Assembly: GCA_041160955.1 (NCBI GenBank)
Contig: JBEAVK010000093.1
Location: 1 to 64,000 of the forward strand
Reading direction: 5' to 3'
Length of the DNA stretch: 64,000 nt
DNA from: M3007 sp041160955
GTDB lineage: Bacteria > Bacteroidota > Bacteroidia > Chitinophagales > Saprospiraceae
The translations under genes and the position numbers were made by a program. Positions 22,904 through 32,151 of this stretch are shown here, piece after piece; the first letter of the stretch is position 1, and each line of letters opens with the position of its first letter. Below the pieces are notes generated by a model, which saw only the letters and a program-made list of their open reading frames with translations, ran no database searches and was not told the DNA's origin.

Positions 22904-25894
22904 TTACTCCCCTTTCTTTTTCTTCTCAATTTCCGCTTGTACGCGTTTTAATTCTTCTTCGGCCTTTACCAATTCTGCTTTTAGTTCCGACAAACGTTTT
23001 TGGTCTTCGGCAATCGTAAATGCAGTTTGTGCTTTAGTATCCGTGATAAGGCGGTTTTCTTCTGCCCTTACGATCGCAATGGCATCGGCAGACTGCTTTC
23101 TTGCTTGCGCAACGGCATCATTGGATTCTTTTTGTGTTGCGTTAATTTCGGCGGCGGCTTTCAGGCGAGCCTCCTCAATTTCTTTGGCATAGGCCAACCG
23201 CTTTGTTTCTGCTTCTTTACGGGAATTGGTTACTTCTTGCGCCGCTGTTTGGCGGGCTTCGAGTACTTCGTTTTTAGCACGTTCTTGAGCCGCGGCCACA
23301 TCTTTAGCGTAAGCGGCTTTCTTATCTTCCGCATCTTTTTTGGCAATAGTAATGGCTTCAATAGCGTTTTGCTTAGCGGTGGCTACTTCTTTAGCGGCAT
23401 TTTCGCGGGTTGTGGCGACAAGATTGGTGGCATCTTCGCGTGCTTTCGCGATTTGCTCTGCACTTTCTTGTTTTACTTTAGCCGCATTTTCGCGCGTTGT
23501 TTTTACTTCTTGGGCAGATTGTTGAGTAGCATTTGCGATCTCTTGTCCTGCTTTTTGGCGGGCTTCTGCTACCTCAGTGGCAAGACGTTGGCGTTCGCGG
23601 GCACCATTTTCGCGGGCGGTACGAATACTATCAGCTTCCGACATTTTGATTGCCGCTACGCTTTGCGCGCTTTGTCGGCGTGCTTCCGATACAGCATTGG
23701 CACTTTCTTGTTGTGCGCGTACTTGTGCTTCTCGAGTTTTAGCAATTTCATTCGCTGCTTTTTCTTTTGCTGCGGCAACTTCAGCAGCCGCTTTTTCGCG
23801 GGTCATATTTACTTCAGTAGCGGACACATTTACAGTTTCAGATTGTTTTTTCCGCGCCTCTGCCACTGCGGCGGCGGCTTCTGCCTGAATTTGAGTTACT
23901 TTATCATCTGCATTCTTTTTAGCACCCGATACTTCACCAGCGTATTCTTTTTGGGCGAGGTCGGCTTTAGTGTTGGCCTCTTTTACCCTATTTTGGGCTT
24001 CTTCAATGGCTTTAGCGACTTCGGCTTGGCTACGTTCGCGGGCTTTAAGTACCTCATCAGCACTTTGTTGTTTTATTTTTGCTTCTTGTTCCTTAGCCGC
24101 TGCGATCGACTTTGCCAATTCATCTTGAATACGGGTTAATTCCTCTTCTGCTTTTTTACGAGAAGATTGTACTTCGCTTGCAATGCTTTCGCGTTGGGCT
24201 TTAGCATTGCTTTGTGCTTCTGCTACTGCTTTTGTGGATTCTTCTTGTACTTGTTGCACGGTTTGAGCGGCCTTTTGCTTACTATCTACTACGCCTTGTG
24301 CAATATTTTGTTTTTCGGCAGTGGCTTTCTCTTGTTCTTCTTTTACGCTACCGCGCAATTTTTCAATTTCTTCCACGGCTCTTTTTTTAGCCTCCGCTAC
24401 TTCAATGGCAGAAATTTCTTTTTGTTTGGCTACACTCTCCCTGATTTCGGCAAGTTCATTGGCGGAGTTTTGCTGGAGCATTGTTTTTTCTTCAGAAGAT
24501 TTACGGCGAGATTCCGCTACTTCGAGGGCAATTTTTTGTTTTTCGAGTACACCATTTTCGCGCGCCTGTGCTACTTTTTCAGCTGTTTCTTCCTGTACTT
24601 TTAGGATTTGTTCTGCTGCTGTTTTTTTAGAAACCACCACATCGTCTGCTGTTTTATTTTTTTCTTGCACAGCGCGTTCTCGTGCTTCAGTGACCTGTTT
24701 GGAACTTTCTTCGCGGATCCGCTTGAGTTCATCTTCGGCAGTTGCACGGGCAGATGCCACTTCATCGGCATATTGAACCCGGGCTTGCTCGAGTTTTTCT
24801 TTGATTGCGGTCAGTTCTTTTGCGGCATTTTCGCGGGCTTTACTTACTTCTTGAGCGGAAGCAAGCCTTGCTTTTTGGATTTCTTCGCCTGCTAGTCGTC
24901 GTGATTCCTCTACGTTCAGGTTAAGTTTTGAGACGGCAGAATCCGCCTTAGTACGATTTTGGGTAATGATATTTTGTGTTTCGGATTTATTTTTTTCAAT
25001 TTCGGCAAGGCTCGCTTTTCGGGCCTCAACTACTTCATTTGAATATTCCAGTTTTTTCTGATTTGCGGCTTCTCTTGCTGCTGCTACCTCTTGTTGAAAC
25101 TGCGCTTTTAGTGCATCTGCTTTGTCTTTCTCTGCTTTAATCTCGCTACGTAAACGCTCTTTTGTTTTTTCCAATTCAGATTGTAATTGAGACACCTCAC
25201 TGTCCTTTTTACTATCATTAGCAGTAGCGGGTTTGAAACCGGTGTTCGATTTTGAAGATCCTGCGCCTCCGGTAGTCGTTGTAGTACCACCTCCAGTAGT
25301 TGGGGTCGTAGTGCCACTTGTACTATTTTTAGTAACCAGTGCCGAACCTCCATCAGCTACCATTGAAGGATCGAGTGATGTATAAAAGCAATTGGCCAAA
25401 TTTTTCATTTCGGTTTGGCCATTGGGATTGATCGTGAATTTGTGTTTTTGACGCTCCACAAAATTAATCAAATTAATACCGCCTAATTGGTTTTCGGACA
25501 ACCATTTTAAAGCGTCCATATCTAAGCGTAGATTATTGCGGTGCGTTGGTACATTTCCGGTACCTACCTCGCCAAGGGATGCAAATTTGTAAGCCCTTTC
25601 ATTGCCATTCAGGTCAACAAAAACCACTTGATCGTCTTGGTTAAATTCAATACCGCCAATGGATGTTAAGCGGGCGAAAAGCCCTTTTTCATCGCTAAAG
25701 AACTCAATTGTATAGTTGTAGCTACCTCTAACAACAACTGTAATTGGTTTCGTACGGGCAATTTGTGTTTGGCCTATTTTCTTATTTTCAACCAATAAAC
25801 TGGCACAATCTTGCGCATATAAAAGGTTAAAATTACAGAAAAATAAAAAAATAATAGCAATGGTTAAGGGTAATTTACCGAAAAAGGGATGCAT
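22904..25894 (-). CDS. Very long alanine-rich hendecad coiled-coil exported protein
   Basis: A 996-residue protein: signal peptide (ending FNLLYAQDCA), a ~150-residue N-domain (SLLVENKKIGQTQIARTKPI) and a Thr/Gly linker near residues 190-215. About 770 residues of Ala/Glu/Lys/Arg-rich helix with no helix breakers follow. Hydrophobic V/I positions recur every 11 residues, with occasional steps of 18, so the coil is built of hendecads with inserted heptads. No metal or catalytic motif is seen. It is probably a periplasmic or surface fibre. Strong Ala bias creates long false frames on the other strand. Confidence 0.85.
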   Translation of the reverse strand: MHPFFGKLPLTIAIIFLFFCNFNLLYAQDCASLLVENKKIGQTQIARTKPITVVVRGSYNYTIEFFSDEKGLFARLTSIGGIEFNQDDQVVFVDLNGNERAYKFASLGEVGTGNVPTHRNNLRLDMDALKWLSENQLGGINLINFVERQKHKFTINPNGQTEMKNLANCFYTSLDPSMVADGGSALVTKNSTSGTTTPTTGGGTTTTTGGAGSSKSNTGFKPATANDSKKDSEVSQLQSELEKTKERLRSEIKAEKDKADALKAQFQQEVAAAREAANQKKLEYSNEVVEARKASLAEIEKNKSETQNIITQNRTKADSAVSKLNLNVEESRRLAGEEIQKARLASAQEVSKARENAAKELTAIKEKLEQARVQYADEVASARATAEDELKRIREESSKQVTEARERAVQEKNKTADDVVVSKKTAAEQILKVQEETAEKVAQARENGVLEKQKIALEVAESRRKSSEEKTMLQQNSANELAEIRESVAKQKEISAIEVAEAKKRAVEEIEKLRGSVKEEQEKATAEKQNIAQGVVDSKQKAAQTVQQVQEESTKAVAEAQSNAKAQRESIASEVQSSRKKAEEELTRIQDELAKSIAAAKEQEAKIKQQSADEVLKARERSQAEVAKAIEEAQNRVKEANTKADLAQKEYAGEVSGAKKNADDKVTQIQAEAAAAVAEARKKQSETVNVSATEVNMTREKAAAEVAAAKEKAANEIAKTREAQVRAQQESANAVSEARRQSAQSVAAIKMSEADSIRTARENGARERQRLATEVAEARQKAGQEIANATQQSAQEVKTTRENAAKVKQESAEQIAKAREDATNLVATTRENAAKEVATAKQNAIEAITIAKKDAEDKKAAYAKDVAAAQERAKNEVLEARQTAAQEVTNSRKEAETKRLAYAKEIEEARLKAAAEINATQKESNDAVAQARKQSADAIAIVRAEENRLITDTKAQTAFTIAEDQKRLSELKAELVKAEEELKRVQAEIEKKKKGE

Positions 25895-26003
25895 AAATTA
25901 TATCAGGTTTGTTAAAACAATATTGCATTATAACGTTTCGGGGGCAATTTACATTTTATTGGTAGAAAAATAAAATATTTTTGTTCTGTTTTAATAAAAC
26001 AAT

Positions 26004-26037
26004 AAAGACCTGTACGAAGTAAATCGCACAGGTCTTT
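26004..26037 (-). terminator. Terminator of lipoprotein gene
   Basis: AAAGACCTGT (26004-26013) pairs with ACAGGTCTTT (26028-26037), with a further three pairs inside after one mismatch. On the minus strand a T-rich tract follows. It ends the transcript from the gene at 26074. Confidence 0.7.
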
Positions 26038-26073
26038 GAAAACGAATGACTTATAAATAGTGTATATTTTTTC

Positions 26074-26994
26074 TTAATATTCTAATTTTAAAGAATCGCG
26101 CATACTGGCATATCTGTTGCTATTTTGTTCCCAATAAGGTTCCATTCTACAGGCTTTAATTGTTCCTTTGGAGGTCAACTTGCCCGCAGTCGTTTCTTCC
26201 CAGTTTTTGATCCGCCAAGGGGCTTCGTTTTCAAAAGTAATCGTCAAGTTTCGATCAATACTGGTATAACGGAGTACAAGACTCATCATGTTATCCTTTT
26301 TTTGCAATTCAATAACAGCATCTTCCGGTTGGAGGGGTTTATGCTTCAAACGCAAATAAACCGACGATGGTATAACGCGTACCTTACCTGTTTTAATATT
26401 GGATGGATTAATACGTAATTGTGTCCAAATTTCGTCTTCCAAATAATCCGCACTGAGTGCTTTTTTTTGGTCGCCCTCACTTTCAAAATAAGAGTACAAA
26501 TAACTGTCCCATACACCTTTTGACTTTAAATTATTTTGCGCAAAAACGTGCCCACACCAATCTTGAACAGTAGTGGTTGTTTTTAAAGCAGCACTGCCAT
26601 CCATCGGTGAAAACACGGACAACATAAGAGAATAATCATATACACCAGTCTTAAATTTCCGGACCGCATTGAGTTTAAGTACTGGACTGGCATCGGCACC
26701 AGCAGCGGCGGCATCGTCCAATTTTACTTGTTTGGATTTGGAAAAATCTTCTGTCACAAAGATATTTACCTGCTCGGCTTTCCGCATTTCGCCATATCTT
26801 TCTTGCTCCACATCGTAAGTACTTAGTTCGGCCTTACCTTGATACCAATAATTTGCCACATTAGCCGTTGGGAAAGAAAATACACTTGCAGAGGTTGGTG
26901 AGGTCTTGGATGTTACTGCACCAGTTTCAGTACAAGCATCTGAAAAGATAGCGATGATGACCAAGATGAGCGTATAAATTATTTTTTTGTTCAT
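26074..26994 (-). CDS. Predicted lipoprotein, unknown function
   Basis: A 306-residue protein starting MNKKIIYTLILVIIAIFSDAC; the Cys at residue 21 suits lipid attachment. The mature protein is soluble and beta-rich (ANYWYQGKAELSTYDVEQER, GEMRKAEQVNIFVTEDFSKS, WRIKNWEETTAGKLTSKGT). It resembles septum-formation-inhibitor-like or DUF lipoproteins of Bacteroidota only loosely, so no family is assigned. A longer in-frame start adds 11 residues before the leader and is less likely. It is divergent from the next gene by about 100 bases. Confidence 0.75.
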   Translation of the reverse strand: MNKKIIYTLILVIIAIFSDACTETGAVTSKTSPTSASVFSFPTANVANYWYQGKAELSTYDVEQERYGEMRKAEQVNIFVTEDFSKSKQVKLDDAAAAGADASPVLKLNAVRKFKTGVYDYSLMLSVFSPMDGSAALKTTTTVQDWCGHVFAQNNLKSKGVWDSYLYSYFESEGDQKKALSADYLEDEIWTQLRINPSNIKTGKVRVIPSSVYLRLKHKPLQPEDAVIELQKKDNMMSLVLRYTSIDRNLTITFENEAPWRIKNWEETTAGKLTSKGTIKACRMEPYWEQNSNRYASMRDSLKLEY

Positions 26995-27031
26995 AATTAA
27001 TAAAAAATCGTGAGTTAATAGAATCAAGTGT

Positions 27032-27039
27032 TATTTTTG
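27032..27039 (+). promoter_or_regulatory. -7 box for outer-membrane protein gene
   Basis: TATTTTTG fits the TAnnTTTG consensus and lies about 55 bases before the start of the gene at 27093, within the ~100-base divergent gap. Confidence 0.4.
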
Positions 27040-27092
27040 CTCGACAATACGTCTGCAATATTACAAGAATAATCTGAATCAATAAAAACACT

Positions 27093-27881
27093 ATGTACCA
27101 AAAAAGGTTTCTAGTCTTATTCACGACGCTTTTTTGCGTCACCATGGCTTGGTCACAAAAACCAACTGCTACTTTACCCCCAAAACAACCACAGTTCTCC
27201 GCGCCGCCCGATGTATTAGGTGAGTTGCGGGAAAAATGGAACTTTTCATTAGGTATGAATATGGGTGCTTCGCAGTTGTACCACAAAGTAGATTTCAAAC
27301 GTACGCCAATGGCCGATTTTTATGAAGCGATCAAGGCGGGTCCATTGCCCGATTATACCTGGGAGGAATTTGAAGAAGATTATGATTTCAAAAACACGAT
27401 TATTCAGCCTCGTTTTGGTTTTTCAGGCTTGCTTACTTACGGAAACGTACCTGCGTTTTTGTCTGGCGAGTTTATTTCCTCCTCTTCTAGTTATCAAAAA
27501 ATGTCCCTATCTGCTACCTTAGGCTTAGGCAAAGACCTATTTTTTGGCTTTGAAGAAAACACTTATTTTTCTTTTAGAGGTGGCTATAAAATTATGTTCC
27601 AAGACAATGGCTTTGGTGCAGAGACGCTGGTCAATAGTGTTGGGAATAAAAATGCGAAAGAGTATATACAACGTTTTTTTGATCCTAAAAATGCGATTGG
27701 CTCTCCTCGGGGCGATCTAATGACGATGCGTTTAGGTATAGGCAAGTACATTGGAAAAGACCAACGTACCAATATGGGACTTGAACTGTATGGAGAATTG
27801 GATTTGACCAACGAAACATTGCGTATTGCTCGAATGAATTCGTTAGGGCTTAATTGCTATGTCAATTTTGTACTATTTTAA
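27093..27881 (+). CDS. Predicted outer-membrane beta-barrel protein
   Basis: A 262-residue protein with a signal peptide (ending TMAWSQKPTA). Alternating beta-strand patterns follow (WNFSLGMNMGASQLYHKV, IIQPRFGFSGLLTYGNVPAF, MSLSATLGLGKDLFFGFEEN, MTMRLGIGKYIGKDQRTNMG), and the chain ends LNCYVNFVLF with a C-terminal aromatic residue. These are barrel hallmarks. I do not recognise a named family. It converges on the AAA+/M41 gene with only 25 bases between stops. Confidence 0.7.
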   Translation: MYQKRFLVLFTTLFCVTMAWSQKPTATLPPKQPQFSAPPDVLGELREKWNFSLGMNMGASQLYHKVDFKRTPMADFYEAIKAGPLPDYTWEEFEEDYDFKNTIIQPRFGFSGLLTYGNVPAFLSGEFISSSSSYQKMSLSATLGLGKDLFFGFEENTYFSFRGGYKIMFQDNGFGAETLVNSVGNKNAKEYIQRFFDPKNAIGSPRGDLMTMRLGIGKYIGKDQRTNMGLELYGELDLTNETLRIARMNSLGLNCYVNFVLF

Positions 27882-27906
27882 CCATATAAAAACGGTATTG
27901 GATTGT

Positions 27907-29823
27907 TTACTTCAATATGTCTTTATAAGGAAATAAATGCAAGTAGCCTTCCGCATGAATTGCCGCTTCTAACCCAAAGGTAGCGGCAATTTCTGCTACA
28001 TCTTTGCCCTCCATTGATCCAGTTTCTTTGAGTTTCATGGAAATAGCCAATAAAAAATCCTTGTTTTTTTCAAGTACAGCATAAGTATCTACCGCCAATT
28101 TGGCCACCATTGTTTCTATGGCACTATCGGTTTTGTAACGATCCATATTGTATTGGTTTTCAAGGGTATAATTAGCTTGAAAATTAGGATCAAAACCATG
28201 CACTCGAATATATTCCATCGCTAAAATCGTAGCATTTTCGCGGTCATTTGAACGACCCACGGTCGCATTATCTGCACCAAAAATAAGTTCTTCGGCAAGC
28301 CCACCTGCTAAGAAAACCATGATTTTTTTGAGCATATTATCCTTGGTTTCGTAAATTTGGTGCGGAAATGTAAAGCCACCTGCATAACTACTGGCTACCT
28401 TCGACTTTAGTTGCAAGGGTGCAAGTCCAAATAAAATAACATAAGCTACCGCATGACCGGCCTCATGTACACTCACATTGGCCACTACCGATTCAATATT
28501 ACTTTGGCGTATTTTATCAATACGACCCACATAAGGTAATTCAATGACTTCATCCGCTCCCAAACGAGCGATAATCCGTTGTCTTTCAAAAGAATAATCC
28601 AAACTAATCCGGTCGGTATCGCGCATAGCAGCCTCAAAAATGAACTTACTGAGGTTGGTTTCCAAAATATCAATAATACTGGAAAACACAGGCCGAACAC
28701 CCTGTACCGGGAATACGCCATTACGGTAAATCAGTTTGTTCACTTCTTGTGTTACGGTAAGCAAGATACCAAAGCGTTCATAAGTTTTAGCGACTATTTT
28801 TTTGATTTCAACTTCGATCAATTGCTCAAAATCGCGGTGGCGCAATGAGCCGTAGATCAAATGAATATTGCCAAAACGCGCCACTTGCTCAGGTCGAAAA
28901 CGCCGAGAAAGTGCATTTTTTATATCAACTTGCGTAATTTTCTTTGTAAATGCGTGGAATATATCGGCATCAATATCGCTTTCGGAGGTTTGTATTGCCA
29001 TTCGGAAGGCTTCATCCAAATTACCCGAAATAATAATAAGGGTTTGGGAATGATCAACCGGCTCATACACTTTTTTTCGGCGTTTGGCCTCGAGCATTTT
29101 TTCTAAAATTTGGCCTTTGGTCATTTCCGCTATATCCAGTACACTTTCCTCTAATCCAATAAGCCGCTTTACGCTTTCTGCTTCCCAAATTCCTATCTCT
29201 TCCAACATTGGATCATCAGATACGGTATCCGTTTTATCAGTTGAAGTGGATTTATCGCTAACCGCGACCGCTGCTTTTGCCAATTCTTTTTTCCTTTGAC
29301 GCTGGTTATGCAAATAGGAATTGACATAAGTGTCTAAGTCTTCTTTGGTGCGTTTGGCCAAGCGGCCATCGGAGAGTAATTCCCAAAAATCGGTAAATTT
29401 GGTATTCGGCACTGGTGATCCATCTGGTTCAATCGTATTAAAACGCTGTATTTCGTCAAATAAAACAATGGCAGGTTTGCCATCCACGATATCATTCATG
29501 GTTAGAATAGTAGATACGCTGCTGTACCAAGTGGTAGTATCGGAATTGCCCAATTCTACCTCTGCAAAACGATCTTGAAAATCCAGATATCGGACTAATC
29601 GACGTACTAAATCGGTTTTACCCACACCAGTCATACCCCAAAGGCAAAGCACAATAGGGCGTGTAAGTATTTCCGGCATCAGGTACCAAATTCGGATATA
29701 CTCCAATAGATTATCTATAATTTCGTCGATTCCTACAAAGTCGCTTTTGAGTTGGAGACGTATGACTTCTAAAGTGTCGCTACGCTCTTTGATACGTATT
29801 TTGTCTATTTTTACGGGTTGCAT
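27907..29823 (-). CDS. Soluble HSP100-type AAA+ ATPase fused to M41 (FtsH-like) metallopeptidase
   Basis: A 638-residue protein. The AAA+ module has Walker A GMTGVGKT (63-70), Walker B AIVLFDE (118-124), a charged insertion (~160-255), a sensor-1-like ISGNLD, Arg-finger candidates at SRRFRP (~307-310) and a sensor-2-like GVRP (~375-378). This order resembles ClpB/HslU-type proteins more than FtsH. The C-terminal third carries HEAGH (453-457) and the FtsH-type third ligand in GRSNDREN (Asp527). No transmembrane segment is visible, unlike FtsH. A cytosolic ATP-dependent protease is the simplest reading. The substrate is unknown. Confidence 0.85.
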   Translation of the reverse strand: MQPVKIDKIRIKERSDTLEVIRLQLKSDFVGIDEIIDNLLEYIRIWYLMPEILTRPIVLCLWGMTGVGKTDLVRRLVRYLDFQDRFAEVELGNSDTTTWYSSVSTILTMNDIVDGKPAIVLFDEIQRFNTIEPDGSPVPNTKFTDFWELLSDGRLAKRTKEDLDTYVNSYLHNQRQRKKELAKAAVAVSDKSTSTDKTDTVSDDPMLEEIGIWEAESVKRLIGLEESVLDIAEMTKGQILEKMLEAKRRKKVYEPVDHSQTLIIISGNLDEAFRMAIQTSESDIDADIFHAFTKKITQVDIKNALSRRFRPEQVARFGNIHLIYGSLRHRDFEQLIEVEIKKIVAKTYERFGILLTVTQEVNKLIYRNGVFPVQGVRPVFSSIIDILETNLSKFIFEAAMRDTDRISLDYSFERQRIIARLGADEVIELPYVGRIDKIRQSNIESVVANVSVHEAGHAVAYVILFGLAPLQLKSKVASSYAGGFTFPHQIYETKDNMLKKIMVFLAGGLAEELIFGADNATVGRSNDRENATILAMEYIRVHGFDPNFQANYTLENQYNMDRYKTDSAIETMVAKLAVDTYAVLEKNKDFLLAISMKLKETGSMEGKDVAEIAATFGLEAAIHAEGYLHLFPYKDILK

Positions 29824-29900
29824 TGATGTTTAATTTGCTAATTTGAGCAATTTTGGATTTGTGCTTAACCAAGATTGCTTTTGAATCGTTCCAATCGGCG

Positions 29901-29927
29901 CAAATCTACAATAAATTTGTACATTTG
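29901..29927. promoter_or_regulatory. Divergent -7 boxes between AAA+/M41 gene and lipoprotein gene
   Basis: TAGATTTG on the minus strand (29908-29901) would serve the AAA+/M41 gene. TACATTTG on the plus strand (29920-29927) would serve the lipoprotein gene. They stand back to back, 11 bases apart, so the two promoters probably compete or are coregulated. Confidence 0.5.
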
Positions 29928-29952
29928 CGCTTCAAAATAAAACCGAATCGCT

Positions 29953-31248
29953 ATGTCTAATCCAATGCGTAAACCCCAATTTTTCACATTATTATTTTTC
30001 CTGTTCTCACTAGGAGGCTTTTTGGTGCAGTCGTGCAACAAAACTTCAAATATTGAACCACGTTTACCCTATACAGTTATTCTGAATAACGAATTTACGC
30101 TTTTAGAGGCAAGAGTCGGGGTATTCATCACCGATGATGATGGCACAGTAGCCGCATTCAGTTGGCTTAAAGGGCGAGATACGACCCATTTTGGATTAAA
30201 ATATAGTGATTTTGATAAATACAATTGCACTATTGTCAAAATAAGTGTTGATCGGGATTCTGGTACGCCCGATACGCTTGTTGAAATGACTACCTATGCT
30301 CATGTACCGCACAATACGGTCATCAACTTGCGAGTACTGGAATATGAGCAAGAGGTCAATATCAAAATGCAGTTCAAAAATTTGTCCACTTTGGACAGTT
30401 TGATTGTCCCGGAAAGCGAAGCAATCATTATCCCCACGCAAAGCAATAATTATTTTGGAAATTTTATAGTACACTATACGGGTGACTTTTGGCTACGTGC
30501 CAAATTTAATGGAGCTCCTGAATGGAAATATTTGCTATTCAATAATTTCTCCCAAACCCCTAATACACTATATATTGATCCCAATTTGATGCAAACAATG
30601 ACAAAGTTGCCTCATCAAATCAATTTACCATTTGAGTCTAAATGGAGATACCACATAGATGGCATTATTGATGTTGACAATGTAAAACTCATGCCATTGG
30701 TTAATATTTTGGAGGAGCAAGATAGTAAAATTCCTAACACTAACCAACTTAGAATTTACCAACCCGATAATTTGGCATTGAATGGCTATCGGTTGTGCTT
30801 AAATGGGGTTAAGGACATATCAAAAAATTACACTTTTGGCATAGATCGGTATTATAGTATTTTGCCTAATTCGATTGAATTACCAGATTTCAATATTGAG
30901 TCCACTTTGGTCAATGACAGAAATAGAATCAATATTCGCTGCATAGGAAATTTTGATGCTTTGGTGGTGACAAGAACCATTTCTGGCACAACAAAGATTA
31001 ATTGGTCGGTTTATATTCCTCCAGTGCAGGATGGCGATATTTCCAACGAATTACCGCAAGTTCCTAAAGAAATGGCTAGTTTATATCCAAAACTAGCAAA
31101 CAAACAATTTGACAATGGAACTTCCGTACGCGCCGAACGTTATAAGTTATTGTTTGGTTTCGAAGATGTGCAAATGACTATTTTTGATAATTCAGATGCA
31201 CTATGGCAACCTAAAAATGAACTTTCAACTATTGAAAAGGTATTTTAA
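29953..31248 (+). CDS. Predicted lipoprotein, unknown function
   Basis: A 431-residue protein whose leader (KPQFFTLLFFLFSLGGFLV) ends at QSCNKTSN, a lipid-attachment Cys near residue 28. The mature part is beta-rich without recognised motifs (VGVFITDDDGTVAAFSWLKG, YTGDFWLRAKFNGAPEWKYL). The early region recalls carboxypeptidase-regulatory-like folds only weakly. The methyltransferase gene begins four bases after its stop, so the two are cotranscribed though no functional link is evident. Confidence 0.7.
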   Translation: MSNPMRKPQFFTLLFFLFSLGGFLVQSCNKTSNIEPRLPYTVILNNEFTLLEARVGVFITDDDGTVAAFSWLKGRDTTHFGLKYSDFDKYNCTIVKISVDRDSGTPDTLVEMTTYAHVPHNTVINLRVLEYEQEVNIKMQFKNLSTLDSLIVPESEAIIIPTQSNNYFGNFIVHYTGDFWLRAKFNGAPEWKYLLFNNFSQTPNTLYIDPNLMQTMTKLPHQINLPFESKWRYHIDGIIDVDNVKLMPLVNILEEQDSKIPNTNQLRIYQPDNLALNGYRLCLNGVKDISKNYTFGIDRYYSILPNSIELPDFNIESTLVNDRNRINIRCIGNFDALVVTRTISGTTKINWSVYIPPVQDGDISNELPQVPKEMASLYPKLANKQFDNGTSVRAERYKLLFGFEDVQMTIFDNSDALWQPKNELSTIEKVF

Positions 31249-31251
31249 TAC

Positions 31252-32058
31252 ATGACAAATCTAGAACAGTATTTTGAGGCGAACAAATCAGGTTGGGATA
31301 TACGGACAAAAACACACGTTAACTCCGAGTTTTACGGGGTAGAAAAGTGGAAAAAAGAGGGAGGAAATAGCCTTACTCCCATCGAATTGAGTGAAATTGG
31401 GAATATACATGGAAAAACTATTTTACACTTACAATGCCATTTTGGGCAAGATACGCTTTCACTCGCGCGTATGGGTGCGCAGGTAACCGGGTGCGATCTT
31501 TCCCCCGAAGCCATAAAAACGGCGGAATCGCTTGCGAAAGAAATTGGGATCAACGATGCCAAATTTGTTTGTTGCAATGTTTACGACCTCCCACAACACC
31601 TTGAAGGTCAATTCGATATGGTGTTTACTTCTTATGGTACAATAGGCTGGTTACCTGACCTAAAACCTTGGGCTGCGGTGATAAAGCATTTTTTAAAACC
31701 CGGTGGTACTTTTTATATGGCCGATTTTCATCCTGTAGTTTGGATGATGGATGATGATTTGACCCATTTGAAATACGCATACCACAATACTACGGTGATT
31801 GAAACAGATCAAACAGGTACTTATGCCGACCGCGATGCGCCTTATTCGTATAAAGAGTATGGCTGGAACCACAGCATTAGCGAGATATTGAATAGTTTGC
31901 TGGGACAGGGGTTACAACTACAGTTTTTTAATGAATATAGTTATTCGCCCTATAATTGCTTTCCGAATACAGTACAAGGTGCGGATGGTTTTTACCGCGT
32001 GAAAGGATTGGAGGATATTATTCCTATGGTTTATTCTTTGACGATGAGGGTGAGTTAA
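31252..32058 (+). CDS. Class I SAM-dependent methyltransferase
   Basis: A 268-residue cytoplasmic enzyme with a Rossmann SAM-binding core: motif I ILHLQCHFGQDTLSLA, an acidic end to strand 2 (VTGCDLSPEAIKTA), motif II FDMVFTSYGTIGWLP and post-motif KPGGTFYMADFHPV. The methylated substrate cannot be read from the sequence. It starts four bases after the lipoprotein stop codon. Confidence 0.88.
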   Translation: MTNLEQYFEANKSGWDIRTKTHVNSEFYGVEKWKKEGGNSLTPIELSEIGNIHGKTILHLQCHFGQDTLSLARMGAQVTGCDLSPEAIKTAESLAKEIGINDAKFVCCNVYDLPQHLEGQFDMVFTSYGTIGWLPDLKPWAAVIKHFLKPGGTFYMADFHPVVWMMDDDLTHLKYAYHNTTVIETDQTGTYADRDAPYSYKEYGWNHSISEILNSLLGQGLQLQFFNEYSYSPYNCFPNTVQGADGFYRVKGLEDIIPMVYSLTMRVS

Positions 32059-32151
32059 GCGTAATGTACTTTGGAATGCTTAATAAATGGCTGTTTTTAA
32101 GGTATAAACTTAAACAGACTGCCCTATAGCAGGACGAAATTGAATTCATTT

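Noticed and set aside
23000..24895. Long plus-strand frames (up to 379 codons) opposite the coiled-coil gene
   Set aside because: They are composition shadows of the Ala/Glu/Lys-rich repeat protein on the minus strand: Cys/Phe/Ser-rich, no start context and no recognisable domain.
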